Of a stretch of DNA of 64,000 nt, positions 19,826 to 29,901 are shown piece after piece. The notes beneath the pieces were generated by a model that saw only the letters and a program-made list of their open reading frames with translations, made no database searches and had not been told where the DNA came from. Every line of letters starts with the position of its first letter. Position 1 is the stretch's first letter. A program made the translations under genes and the position numbers. This DNA comes from Sugiyamaella lignohabitans (lineage: Eukaryota > Ascomycota > Dipodascomycetes > Dipodascales > Trichomonascaceae), in assembly GCF_001640025.1 (NCBI RefSeq), contig NC_031672.1, positions 2,046,001 through 2,110,000 on the forward strand, given 5' to 3'.

Positions 19826-21747
19826 ATGCCCGTGTCATCGAAGCTTCAAAGGCGTCGAGGGAGAGGCAATATGCCAGGCTATTTCACAAGTACCATTTTG
19901 TGGTTCGTTCGGCGATGGTTCGAGGTGATTTTCGAGGTTACGCTTTTCTGGAGAGATGTAAGTAGAGTTGATTCTTGATTTGGCAGATTCTGGAGTATTT
20001 CTAACTGAAATTTATAGAAAATATTTATCTATTTCACTTCGAAAAGCGAACGGTCCATTCTTAAAGCAGAGCTGGAAGGAGCTCGATCGCTTCAAGAATG
20101 GGAGCATACGGCCGAGCAACTTGATACATTACTGGGGAATGATATATGGTAGGTTTAGAGGTTACTATAATTTTACGGATGTACTGGATAGTTGTCTTAT
20201 GATTATAATGGATTGCTAACATGAACAGGCGCCAGAACCCAAAGAGCAAGAATTACGATTATAAACTTATTGCAGTCAGGCTGAAGAAACTAATACAGGC
20301 TAGAAATGATGGCGACGTTTCAGTTCTGATAAACCTTCTTCGTTCAGATCTACTACGGAATCTCGGTAGTATTGGAACGACATGTTTGTACAATAGAGCA
20401 TATTCAGGTACCAAACTTTTGATTGAAGATTATATAAATGAGGTAATTATGGCATTGGAATATATCGACGATCAGCCTCTAGATGTTATTAGAGATCAAC
20501 AACGACGAGATTTCTTCCACGACACAAGACAATCATTTGGGCTGTCTGCTCTAGTTCTTCATGGTGGGTCGCTGTTTGGACTGTGTCATATTGGTACAGT
20601 CAAAGTTCTTCACAACTCTGGTCTGTTACCAGGGATTATCTGTGGATCGACTGTAGGTGCCATAGTGGGTGCTCTTGTGTGTAGTTGTACAGAAGACGAA
20701 TTACCAAAAGTCATCGATAACATTGCCAAAGAGCTACCACCCTTAAGTCAGGAATATGAAGATCTGAAATATGGAAGTGTATTTGAAGGGGTGTTAAGCT
20801 CGTTTTATCCTCCTGAAATCATCTTATTTGAACAATATGTGAGAAACAAGTTGGGAAATCTTACTTTTGAAGAGGCATATCTGAGAAGTGGAAAAGTTCT
20901 GAACATTACCATTACTCCAGTGGCAGACGACTCATACAACGATAATGGTACGAACAATGCCGGTGATGAGAGTGATGTTCAAGCGAGTCATGGCGATTAC
21001 AGTGGTTGTCAACAAGGAACAACCCCAAAGATAAGAAAAGAGAGGAAGTCGCAACCGGGAAAAAATGCAAAATATATATTATCAGAAGTTCCAAGGCTAC
21101 TGAATTATTTATCAACTCCAAATGTAATTATATGGTCGGCTGTTCGGGCTAGCATTGGTTCAGGCATTTTGCAAGGAAAAACTGAGCTTCTTGTTAAAAA
21201 TCATTTAGGAGAGATTGAGCAGTTTTTGCAGCACGAAGTTAAATTCGCACCGTCTAACCAGACTGTATATTTGAACAGAAGAGAGTCTCCATATACACGA
21301 CTAGCAGAACTTTTTAATGTCAATAACTTTATTGTGTCGCTTGCTCGACCATATTTGGCACCAATCTTGTTGTCAGATTTTAGGCATCGTGGACATCGAG
21401 GATGGGGCCTGCGACTAGTTCGTCTGGCGCGACTGGAATTTCAACATCGCTTGCAACAGCTAACACAATTGGGTATTCTTCCGGGTGTATTCCAACGAGT
21501 GTTTGTAGATGAAAACATTCCTGGTGGGTTTCAAGTAACGATCGTGCCAGAGCTGTCTTCGGTACGAGATTTTGCCAAAGTTTTTGATGGACACAACATT
21601 GCTGATAAAGTCAACTACTGGATTTGGATTGGTGAGAGAAGTGTGTGGCCGATGATGGCAATTATCTGGGCCCGAAGTGCTGTTGAGATTGTGCTTAATA
21701 GCGTTTATACTCGTAAAGGCAGAGAACTGCGATCAGATGCAACCTGA
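19826..21747 (+). CDS. Patatin-domain triacylglycerol lipase homologue (Tgl3/4/5 family), predicted catalytically dead, two introns
   Basis: Exons 19826-19957, 20018-20148 and 20229-21747 join to 593 codons. Intron 1 is 60 bp and intron 2 is 80 bp; both have CTAAC branches. The joined reading across intron 2, ...LDTLLGNDIW-RQNPKSKNYDYKLI..., matches the conserved family segment and supports the model. An N-terminal hydrophobic stretch (ILWFVRRWFEVIFEVTLFW) fits a membrane or lipid-droplet anchor. The patatin domain is clear (ALVLHGGSLFGLCHIGTVKVL). However, the nucleophile motif G-x-S-x-G reads GSTVG (Thr for Ser), and the usual D-G-S/A acid motif before the TRL-ELFNVN-FIVS block is replaced by YLNRRESPYTRLAELF. 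Inference: a regulatory pseudoenzyme. From memory, Yarrowia Tgl3 was proposed to regulate Tgl4. Confidence 0.88.
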
Positions 21748-21944
21748 TATATATGATACGATATTCATATCATATCCCAAGTCTGTGGTTGTCGCAACTA
21801 AAATTGTGACTAATATTAAAATCAGAATCTATTTAGAATCCAGTCAGAAACCTGTTGGACTTGTCATGGCTCATATTTATATTAAACAATTTTTTTGTCT
21901 AGTACGCTTGTTAATAAATAAATAAATATACAATGGAGGACAAG

Positions 21945-22733
21945 CTAGCGGTACATAAGCTTGACTGTATCAGATACATGGTAAAGATACTCGTTTTCGA
22001 CAACGACCTTTGTTTCGTTGACACGAGGTCCACGAGTGATTCGAAAGATACCCGTAACATCATCAGCCCGACCTGTTTCAAATGGACGCAATGATATCAG
22101 TAAACTCGAGGTATGAATCAATTGTGTTAAGAATTTGACTTGGTTTTCTCCAATTGGAGACACTGGCTGAATAAGTGGTTCATCAGCATTAGCAAATACA
22201 AATGTTTGAGAGCTTAGCTGACGCAAGTCATAAATGAATCGGCTTACTTGATCCCATGTATAGAGACCGGTAGCAAGTAAGACGTCTGGTTCTTCGATGA
22301 TAATCAGAGGTTTTAGTTGAGATCCATCCTGTGCCCCTCTGGAGGTGGTGATAGACTTTGCAACTATCTCAACTAGACTGTCTAGATTAGTTGGCACAAA
22401 CTTGTCACCACTAGTCTTGCTGCCATTTGCAAACAAACTGCTTGAAAGATCAACAATTGAAAATACAGATTTAGGGACATGGGAAACATCTGAACCTGAA
22501 TATCGCTTTATTCCTTTGATATGAATATTCGACCGTTCTGTAAAGGTAATGAGCACGGTTGGGCTGGTTTTGTTGCTTACGTGCCTACCACACACAGTAT
22601 CGACAAGCCAGGTTGGAGCAACCTCGAGACTCGAAGTTACCAGGCATAAATCAGAGCCTTCTCCCGAACTCAGTTCAATGCTTCCATCTTCAAAAAATGC
22701 CAAATCTCGAACTGACAAGAATTTTTGGGCCAT
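21945..22733 (-). CDS. ELP6: Elongator subunit Elp6
   Basis: Subunit of the Elp4-5-6 hexameric RecA-like ring of Elongator, needed for wobble-uridine (mcm5/ncm5) tRNA modification. The ATG at 22733 gives MAQKFLSVRDLAFF; an upstream GTG extension is rejected. The 262 residues show the RecA-like pattern without an intact Walker A, including the strand LKPLIIIEEPDVLLATGLYTWDQVSRFIYDL and the later FVFANADEPLI. Identification rests on overall resemblance to fungal Elp6, with moderate certainty. It converges with the lipase homologue (197 bp apart) and diverges from ZUO1. Interestingly, Elongator modifies tRNA-Lys(UUU), whose gene lies 3.5 kb away; the proximity is probably coincidental. Confidence 0.75.
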   Translation of the reverse strand: MAQKFLSVRDLAFFEDGSIELSSGEGSDLCLVTSSLEVAPTWLVDTVCGRHVSNKTSPTVLITFTERSNIHIKGIKRYSGSDVSHVPKSVFSIVDLSSSLFANGSKTSGDKFVPTNLDSLVEIVAKSITTSRGAQDGSQLKPLIIIEEPDVLLATGLYTWDQVSRFIYDLRQLSSQTFVFANADEPLIQPVSPIGENQVKFLTQLIHTSSLLISLRPFETGRADDVTGIFRITRGPRVNETKVVVENEYLYHVSDTVKLMYR

Positions 22734-23314
22734 ATTTACGTCCACCCTGCTACGAAGATCATGTCAAGACAGTTGCAACTTTAAATAAAAAATAAGTGTT
22801 CCTGCATCCACAACACGTGACTAGTTGTTCACAATTCCACAAAATGAACCACTGATATATTAATTGAACACTCAATTTCAAATTTATTTTTACGTAGAAG
22901 TTGTGAATTTTGGGATTATGGTTTTATTGATTAGTCTATTGTTGGTTTAATGGTTTTTGAAAATGATTTGTGTCTTCAACGAAAAACTTCCATATGTGTA
23001 GCAAGTAATTAGCTTATACTGAATGATAATTGAAGAGTTTCTGATAACAAGATGACCTAACTAAGTTATTTTCAGCCAAACGTAAACCATTACTTAATAA
23101 AACTAAGTTATAAATGACAACCCCGTTTATCAATGATAATTCATCAAGTGATAATATAACTGCAATACCCAGGGGTTAATAAAATAAATATATCGAGATG
23201 CAAGAAGTTGGTGCATATCAGCCGCACTGAAAAATTATAGATAGGCTGTGAAAAAAATAGAAAAGCACCACACTTGATACTTTCACCCTTCAAGCTATAA
23301 ACCAAACTACAGCA
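22734..23314. other. Shared divergent promoter region ELP6 / ZUO1
   Basis: About 580 bp of AT-rich DNA between two divergent ATGs. I see no repeat or RNA gene and no motif I would call with confidence. Confidence 0.6.
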
Positions 23315-24607
23315 ATGGTTTCTACTTTGCCACAATTACCTGCTGATTGGAGCGCTCCTGAGGGATTCAGCGCCACTGCTACTTTCAGCTCGCCTGTTAA
23401 GAGACAGGTCGAACCTGTTGGTCCTGGCTTCTTGGCCCATGCTCGTCGTACTTTGAGAGGCCGTACCTGGTCCGAGGATGAAAAGATTCAAGCTCAACAA
23501 AACGTTAAAAAGGTCGAGGATGATAACAACGATGATCTTGTTGAAGATGAGCCTGAAGATCCTGAAATGTTGAAGAGAGATCCTAAAGACTGGAAGAAGC
23601 AAGATCACTACGCCGTGTTGGGTCTGTCCAAGTACAGATACAAGGCTACTGAGGAGCAAATCCGTATTGCCCACCGTAGAAAGGTTCTCAAGCACCACCC
23701 TGATAAGAAGGCTGCTGAGGGTCAACTCAATGAAGATGGCTTTTTCAAGTGTATCCAAAAGGCTTTCGAGATTCTTCTTGATTCTAACAAGAGAAGACAA
23801 TGGGACTCTGTTGATCCTAAGGCCAATGTTCTTCCTCCTAAGAACAAGGGTGGTGATTTCTTTGAAGATTGGACCAAGGTCTTTGATGCTGAGGGCCGTT
23901 TCTCTAACAAGCAACCTGTTCCTTCTTTGGGTACTTTGGAGACCGAGAAGCCTGAGGTCGATGCCTTTTATGCTTTCTTTTACAATTTTGACTCTTGGAG
24001 AACCTTTGAGTACTTGGATGAGGATGTTCCAGATGACACTTCTAACAGAGATAATAAGCGTTATATTGAGAAGAAGAATAAGGCTGCTCGTCAAAAGCAC
24101 AAGACCGATGATATTGCTAGATTAAGAAAGCTTGTCGATACTGCTCTTAAGCTTGACCCTCGTATTCAACTTTTCAAGGAGAAGGAGCGCAAAGCTAAGG
24201 AGCAACGTAAGTGGGAGAGAGAAGCTGGTGCACGTGAGGCTGCCGAGGCTGAGAAGAAGGCCAAGGAAGAAGCTGAGAAGAAACGTGCTGAGGAGGAGTC
24301 AGCTTCCAAGGCTGCTAAGGAAAATTCCAAAAAGGCTAAGGAAGCCGCCAAGAATGCTAAGAAGAAGAACAAGAGAACTATCCGTGGAAGTGTTAAGGAC
24401 GTCAATTACTTTGCTGCTGCTGGTTCTGAGCCCTCTGCTGCTGATATTGATGCCATCTTGAATGATGTTGATGCTATCATCGACAAGCTTGACGATGTTA
24501 AGCTTCAAGACCTTGCTAACAAGCTTTCAAACAACCCCGATGCTGACACCGTCAAGGCTGCCTTTACTGAATCCAAGGATGTCGTTTCGGGTCTTAAGTA
24601 CTTTTAG
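23315..24607 (+). CDS. ZUO1: Zuotin, ribosome-associated J-protein
   Basis: J-domain co-chaperone of the ribosome-associated complex (with Ssz1) that stimulates Ssb Hsp70 at the tunnel exit. The J domain (about residues 105-170) has the catalytic motif HHPDKK near 128. It is followed by the zuotin homology region (FFEDWTKVFDAEGRFS...PSLGT) and a long charged helix, KERKAKEQRKWEREAGAREA onward to about 350. KKNKRTIRGSVKDVNYF and the C-terminal helical bundle end the protein. Length is 430 residues against 433 in S. cerevisiae. Codon use is strongly biased (GCT, AAG, GAG, GGT), unlike its neighbours, as expected for a highly expressed translation factor. Confidence 0.97.
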   Translation: MVSTLPQLPADWSAPEGFSATATFSSPVKRQVEPVGPGFLAHARRTLRGRTWSEDEKIQAQQNVKKVEDDNNDDLVEDEPEDPEMLKRDPKDWKKQDHYAVLGLSKYRYKATEEQIRIAHRRKVLKHHPDKKAAEGQLNEDGFFKCIQKAFEILLDSNKRRQWDSVDPKANVLPPKNKGGDFFEDWTKVFDAEGRFSNKQPVPSLGTLETEKPEVDAFYAFFYNFDSWRTFEYLDEDVPDDTSNRDNKRYIEKKNKAARQKHKTDDIARLRKLVDTALKLDPRIQLFKEKERKAKEQRKWEREAGAREAAEAEKKAKEEAEKKRAEEESASKAAKENSKKAKEAAKNAKKKNKRTIRGSVKDVNYFAAAGSEPSAADIDAILNDVDAIIDKLDDVKLQDLANKLSNNPDADTVKAAFTESKDVVSGLKYF

Positions 24608-27338
24608 GTTTTGTCATCTATGTAGGAATATAGAGTTATTTTTAAGTTTAGATCTCGTTTACCAGAAAGCTCAACTGCTATCTTGAGCCTCAATATATTC
24701 TGAGCCGAGGATGACAGAGTCATGATATCATTTGCTGCCACAATGTTGTGAACTTAGCTCAGGTAGATCTATCCTTCATTGTTATGGTGTCATAAATTTA
24801 ACTTTAAAATTCAAACTAAAGATGTTCCTGAACAGTGTCAAAATCATCAAAATATTAGAGCAGAAATCCTATGGACTGACCGTCCGGGGTGTTTCATCAA
24901 TTAAGTATTGATCATATAAGCCAAAGTCATACGCGCCCGGCAAAACAAGTAGTTAGTTAATTGCATGATATCAAGTCATTACCCAGATTTAGACTTATCC
25001 GGGTAACCGCAAAAAAGGTCTTGTTTCCCAAATTCATTTTATCTTTTTGCCCCAGAGGAAATCTCCATGGTTTATGAGAACGGTTGGCGACACTTGTAGA
25101 GAACGACCCGCTCCACATATTGAATTGATTCGCTCACCTTGGAGGATTCATTTTTTTCCTATTTGCACCCTCTGGAAATATTAGTTAAATAGATATTGAC
25201 TACAAAAGCCAAAGTCTCCCCACCTAGCAAAGACGTAGTTAAGCCGAATTAGTAGGAGATATTAGTCTTGATGTTATGCCTGAATAGTTTAGTACTTGAT
25301 TTAAATCATATTGTAGCTTTGAATTGGTAATATTTTCAAAAGAATTCGGGGCACCAGTTTTGGTGTTCCCAATATATGCGGCATTAGAACTACGCATGGT
25401 CAGATTTAACAACTGTTACCCGGTTTTTAAAGTTTCAATTGGGAAAAAGTCATTTTCCATACTTTCATTTTATATTTTGTGTCTCAGAGGAGATCTGCCA
25501 TTTTCATCCAAAAGATTGGAGATATTTGTAGAAAACGATCCGCTTGACACACTAGTTTGGTTCTTTATCTTGGAGAGTTTATTATACGCTTATTTGCACA
25601 CTCTGGAAAAATTAGTCAGAAAAATACTAACCCCAAAAGTCAAAGGTATCCCATACGGAAAAGATGTAGTTAATGGAAATTAGTTGAAGAAATCATTTAA
25701 TATATTAATTATGAACAGTTTAGTTCACGATCCAAGTGCTACTGTGTCCTTGAACTGCATATATTTACAACAGACCTGGGGGTGGCATTTTGATGGTCTC
25801 ATGTATTACCCGGCATTTACGGTAAAAATTACCGGTCAACCCTATTGTAAGATCTCTTGCATCAGGCCAGATCTCCTTCATCCATCCAGGCCAGATCTCT
25901 TTCATCCAGGCCAGATCTCTTGCATCCAGGCCCGATCTGCTTCATCCAGGCCAGATCTCCTTCATCCATCTAAGCCAGATCACCTGCATCCGTGGGCCAA
26001 AGTTTGTGTGACCGGACGGAAATTCTAATATTACAGGGTCAAACTTTAGTTATCTTTCTTGTAGAATTTATTGTATGAGCTGAGCCCGGAAATATCATTT
26101 GAATCCGACGGTCTGGATATGACGGGAAAACTCTGCAGTCTTTCCTAAATGAGTCAGGGCCAATGATACCAAATGAAAAACTTGGCATGAATGATCTGAA
26201 CATATTACTCTAAATGCTCATTCTGGACCGTTAATTGTATGGTTTAAACCTATGATGTCGACTGTAGATGCTAAAATAAATGCCAGAACTGGTTGCTTCA
26301 CTTGTTACCCGGTGTTTAGAAAAGCACCATATGGAGGTATTCTGTGGTGCTTTTGCCTTTTCATTTTCACTTTCTCCTTCTTAATATGCTTGACTAACGT
26401 TATATTAACTGGTGTATTACAAGAGATGCTCTTCTTCTCAGTGTTACGACAAATGTTCCCACTTTCCGAAACTAGTTTTACCCAGCATTGAATTCCATGT
26501 AAAAAAACAAGGCGCTGCATGCCGTAGACCTTAATTAGTGAAGCTGGCCACAAGTCTTTCCCGTACACTATTACTTGTCAGATTTGACCCAACGACAGTA
26601 ACTTAACATGGACAGATAATCTGCACAGATATTGAACTAATTTCTTTCTTATCTCACTGGCTTCAAGTAGCTTCAAAGCTCACCACTCTAGATGCTAAAA
26701 GCTCAAATGTACTGGATGGCCATAATCACTGAATAAGACAACCCTCAATTTACTTGAAACTGGGTTCTCTCCCTGTCAGTTTGAATTCAAGTGGTAGCTC
26801 ATGGTCTCTTCTTGAAACAGTTTTTTCAACATAAACTGATCAATCTAGAGTCTCCAGCTGACCCCTCCAATTTGTATTTCCGCCGCATAGGCTTTGCCCA
26901 TTACAACTGAAATAGAGGGCTCGGCCCGGGTCTTGCATTCGCAAGAGATATTAGACTAGATCACCGTCAAGATAATTTGTAATTCTACAGGCTAGATTAT
27001 TATCATTGTTTGACTTTTCTTCCTAATTAATTCTATATAAGTCCGTCTATATACCTGTGCAGCTGTCTCTCAATTGATCGCCTTTAATTCTCTCTAATAA
27101 TGGCAACATCGCTTTTTAAAAGGCAATCAATTGAATCATGGTGATAAAAGAAGCATAGTCATACTCATCTTAGATAATACTTTTAGAAAACTTGGAGCTT
27201 CGGATCTTATTATCATCCGCTCGATGCTTCGATATTAAATCAGACTAATGCGCATAAGTGGAATATTTTGATAAATATACTATCAAGGCGATTGAAGCCA
27301 GAACGGAGAATGCCAAATTGTATTTAACTGATATAAAT
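24608..27338. other. Long intergenic region with decayed degenerate repeats
   Basis: No convincing gene in 2.7 kb. Two diverged direct repeats about 430 bp apart can be followed: 24985-25253 and 25410-25683. Both pass through a CAGAGGA(A/G)ATCT block, TTGTAGA(G/A)AACGA(C/T)CCGCT, CTTGGAG and a TCTGGAAA(T/A)ATTAGT block. A third partial copy lies near 24840-24970. TTACCCGG-type motifs recur at 25418, 25806 and 26308. ORFs at 25324-25683 and 26252-26491 share a CYPVF(K/R) segment because they lie in related repeat copies. It looks like an old, mutated repeat cluster. Confidence 0.5.
25851..25999. repeat. Minisatellite, seven 19-24 bp units
   Basis: Seven head-to-tail units of the form (A)GATCT-C/T-C/T-TTCATCCAGGCC. 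Units 2 and 6 are 24 bp through an extra CATC step, and the others are 19-22 bp. Most units contain a BglII site. Confidence 0.9.
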
Positions 27339-29477
27339 ATGGCGAAATCCAAGGACAAGGGAGAAGTGTTTTTCTCGCGGGGTATTGCGTATAACTACAT
27401 TGTAGTGATTGATGCAGGTTCATCAGGATCGCGAATTCATATTTATCACTATCCAGCGACAAACGATGTTGCCAAGTTAGAAGAACTTCACAATAAGGGT
27501 GACCATTTGGCTCATGATGAAAACGACCCATTATCGAAATGGACTACTTTCCCAAGGGTTTCGAAATCGGGGAACAAATGGCATAAGAAAATTAATCCAG
27601 GAATGTCCTCTTTTGCCAACAATCCTCAAGACATTGGTAAGGAGCATATCAAAAAGCTCGTCAAGTACGCAGAAGAAATCATTCCGAAGGCGCAAATCCC
27701 TAGAACTCCTGTTTTTGTATATGCCACGGGTGGACTTAGGCTCCTAGAGAACAGTCAATCGCATGCTATATTAAGCAATGCTTGTGAATATATTCAAAAG
27801 GAGACAAAGTTCTTTCTGCCAGATTGTGCCAGTCATCTGAAAGTGATTGACGGTGCCACTGAGGGACTGTTTGGTTGGCTTGGTCTAAATTATCTGATTG
27901 GAGGTATTGAAGACCCACAAAGTCATTCGCATGGCAAGGATCATAGTACATATGGATTCTTAGATATGGGTGGTGCTTCAATGCAGATAGCATTTGTACC
28001 GAATGCTACTGAGATTGAGGAGAACAAGGCTGAGCTGTACAGAATTGCTCTTGCTAGTCTTGATGGGACTCAAGACAGAATGTATGATATCTACTCGAAA
28101 AGCTTTCTTGGTGCTGGTGTTAACGAAGCCCGCAAGACTTATTTAAAATCGTTGACTACTGTAAACAAGGATGGAGATATCGAGGACCCCTGTGCACCAG
28201 TTGGTTTGAAGCATAGTGAAATCGTCAAACGAGATTTACAAAAGGTTGATGTCGAAGAGGAGGATGAGCGTGATGATGATGAAGACGAAGATGACGATGA
28301 CGATGACGACGATGATCTGGAGGACGACGACGACGATGACGAGGATGATGAGGAGGAGGATCAAGACGATGAGAAGAACGATAAAAGCGACAAGGGAGAC
28401 AAGAGACCCAAGAAAGACGATAAAGAAAATAAGAACAAAAGTGACAAGAAGATAGAAGACACTAAGGATGATAGTGACAAGAGTGGAGATCAAAGTGATA
28501 AACTGCCTCCAAATGCAAATACCAAATCGTATATTGGTACTGGTAATTATGAAGCTTGCAGGAAGCAAATATCACCTATTTTATCAAGTATCAAGAACAG
28601 TGGTAGCCCAGATTTTGATTTTGAAATTAATCACTTCGTCGGAGTCTCTGAATACTTTGACACTCCTGATAAGGGCTTTAGCTTGGGAGGTTCATTTGAT
28701 TACGACTCTTTGAACACCAAAGTCGAGCAGTTCTGTGGTAGCAAGTGGGACTCGATCAACCCAGAAGAATATCCCCAGTTATCTAAAGAAAACCTGGAAC
28801 TGCTTTGTTTCAAGTCCAGCTATCTGTTAGGTGTAGTAGATGAAGGCTTCCAATTCCCCCAGCTTGCTGACAAGCCGTCACCTGCTGACGGCGAAGTAAA
28901 CGACAAAGTTGATAACAACAATCTCACGACCTATCTCGACCCATTGCAAAGTGCAGAAGATATCAACGGAGTGGAGTTCTCATGGACTCTTGGACCTGCT
29001 TTATTATATGCAGCTGGAGAGCTCAGCATGCACAAACGATCCGAACACAACGGTATCCAGCTGAACTCGGGATCGAGTTCCTGGCAGTACGGTGGTGAAG
29101 TGAATGGGTACACTCGACCTGAACTTCGTCGACAGGATCTCGATGACGATGACGATGAAGCCAGTTGGGGCGAGTATTTCGACGAGCACTCACACCGTTT
29201 GTACGGCTCCATCATCTTCTTGCTCATTCTCGTCGTAGCAGTCTATCTCCTTCTCGGCCGTCAACGACGCAAACTGATCCTCCAGTCCCTAGTATCTCGA
29301 TTCAAGAACTTTCCAGCCAAAGGCGGCCAATACTCCCTCGTATCAGGACCCACGCGGCGCAACCCGTCTCCACAACCAGAAGACTTCGAGCTCCAGGACG
29401 TCGAAGACGGTTTCGACATCGCATCCGACGACGAAGAAGCCAATGTCCGTGGCCAGTCTCCTCATGTAGAAGTATAA
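27339..29477 (+). CDS. YND1: Golgi apyrase Ynd1 (GDA1/CD39 nucleoside phosphatase)
   Basis: Hydrolyses nucleoside di- and triphosphates (GDP, UDP) released by glycosyltransferases in the Golgi lumen, allowing nucleotide-sugar exchange. The apyrase conserved regions are visible: ACR1 VIDAGSSGSRIHIY (about 26-39), FVYATGGLRLL, DGATEGLFGWLGLNY with the catalytic Glu, and ACR4 FLDMGGASMQIAF. A single membrane segment near the C-terminus (LYGSIIFLLILVVAVYLLLG) and no N-terminal signal match Ynd1 rather than Gda1. The ATG at 27339 starts MAKSKDKGEVFF; the upstream part begins only with GTG. An insertion of about 100 residues, first nearly pure Asp/Glu and then Lys/Asp/Ser, interrupts the catalytic domain near 305-395. 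A foldback element starts 26 nt after the stop. Confidence 0.92.
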   Translation: MAKSKDKGEVFFSRGIAYNYIVVIDAGSSGSRIHIYHYPATNDVAKLEELHNKGDHLAHDENDPLSKWTTFPRVSKSGNKWHKKINPGMSSFANNPQDIGKEHIKKLVKYAEEIIPKAQIPRTPVFVYATGGLRLLENSQSHAILSNACEYIQKETKFFLPDCASHLKVIDGATEGLFGWLGLNYLIGGIEDPQSHSHGKDHSTYGFLDMGGASMQIAFVPNATEIEENKAELYRIALASLDGTQDRMYDIYSKSFLGAGVNEARKTYLKSLTTVNKDGDIEDPCAPVGLKHSEIVKRDLQKVDVEEEDERDDDEDEDDDDDDDDDLEDDDDDDEDDEEEDQDDEKNDKSDKGDKRPKKDDKENKNKSDKKIEDTKDDSDKSGDQSDKLPPNANTKSYIGTGNYEACRKQISPILSSIKNSGSPDFDFEINHFVGVSEYFDTPDKGFSLGGSFDYDSLNTKVEQFCGSKWDSINPEEYPQLSKENLELLCFKSSYLLGVVDEGFQFPQLADKPSPADGEVNDKVDNNNLTTYLDPLQSAEDINGVEFSWTLGPALLYAAGELSMHKRSEHNGIQLNSGSSSWQYGGEVNGYTRPELRRQDLDDDDDEASWGEYFDEHSHRLYGSIIFLLILVVAVYLLLGRQRRKLILQSLVSRFKNFPAKGGQYSLVSGPTRRNPSPQPEDFELQDVEDGFDIASDDEEANVRGQSPHVEV

Positions 29478-29503
29478 ATAAAAATTTAGGGTATGTCACC
29501 TTG

Positions 29504-29656
29504 TGCCTCCGGCGGCTGGGCTCCGCCCAGACCCGTTGTGCTCGCTTCGCGAGCTTTTCTCGGGGCTCGACCGTGAAATTTGGGGGGATACACGCCCGAC
29601 TCGAGCGGAGCGAGAGGAGCCGCGGGGTCTGGGGCACAGCCCCAGCCGCCGGAGGC
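29504..29656. repeat. Foldback element, paired arms
   Basis: Left arm TGCCTCCGGCGGCTGGG with a shortened GGGCTCCGCCC and CTCGCTTCGCGAG; right arm type B to GCCGCCGGAGGCA. Lies 26 nt downstream of the YND1 stop. Confidence 0.9.
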
Positions 29657-29815
29657 ATCCTGTCCCTTCGATTCAAATTTGAGCCGAAATATGAGCAAAA
29701 GGTGATGTGAAGGGAGGTCAGACGACCCCTGATCCCGGGTCGGAAATGCACCCTGGCGATCTATCTTAATCTTATCTTTTGACAAATCTCAGATATCCCT
29801 TACCCGAGGCGAAAT

Positions 29816-29899
29816 ATGTCTGCTGCACCACCCGATCCCGAGAAAGAGTCCGGAGATTTCAGTCAGATCAAGGTTCCTGAAATTATTTATATCTACTAA
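29816..29899 (+). CDS. Possible 27-codon uORF of CTP1
   Basis: ATG at 29816 opens MSAAPPDPEKESGDFSQIKV and continues to a TAA at 29897-29899, two nucleotides before the CTP1 ATG (29902). If included in the leader, it would make CTP1 translation depend on leaky scanning or on close re-initiation. Transcript start is unknown, so this is conditional. Confidence 0.35.
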   Translation: MSAAPPDPEKESGDFSQIKVPEIIYIY

Positions 29900-29901
29900 A
29901 A

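Noticed and set aside
25324..25683. 119-codon ORF in the ZUO1-YND1 interval
   Set aside because: Begins with a non-ATG codon and lies in one unit of a decayed repeat whose sister copies are not open.
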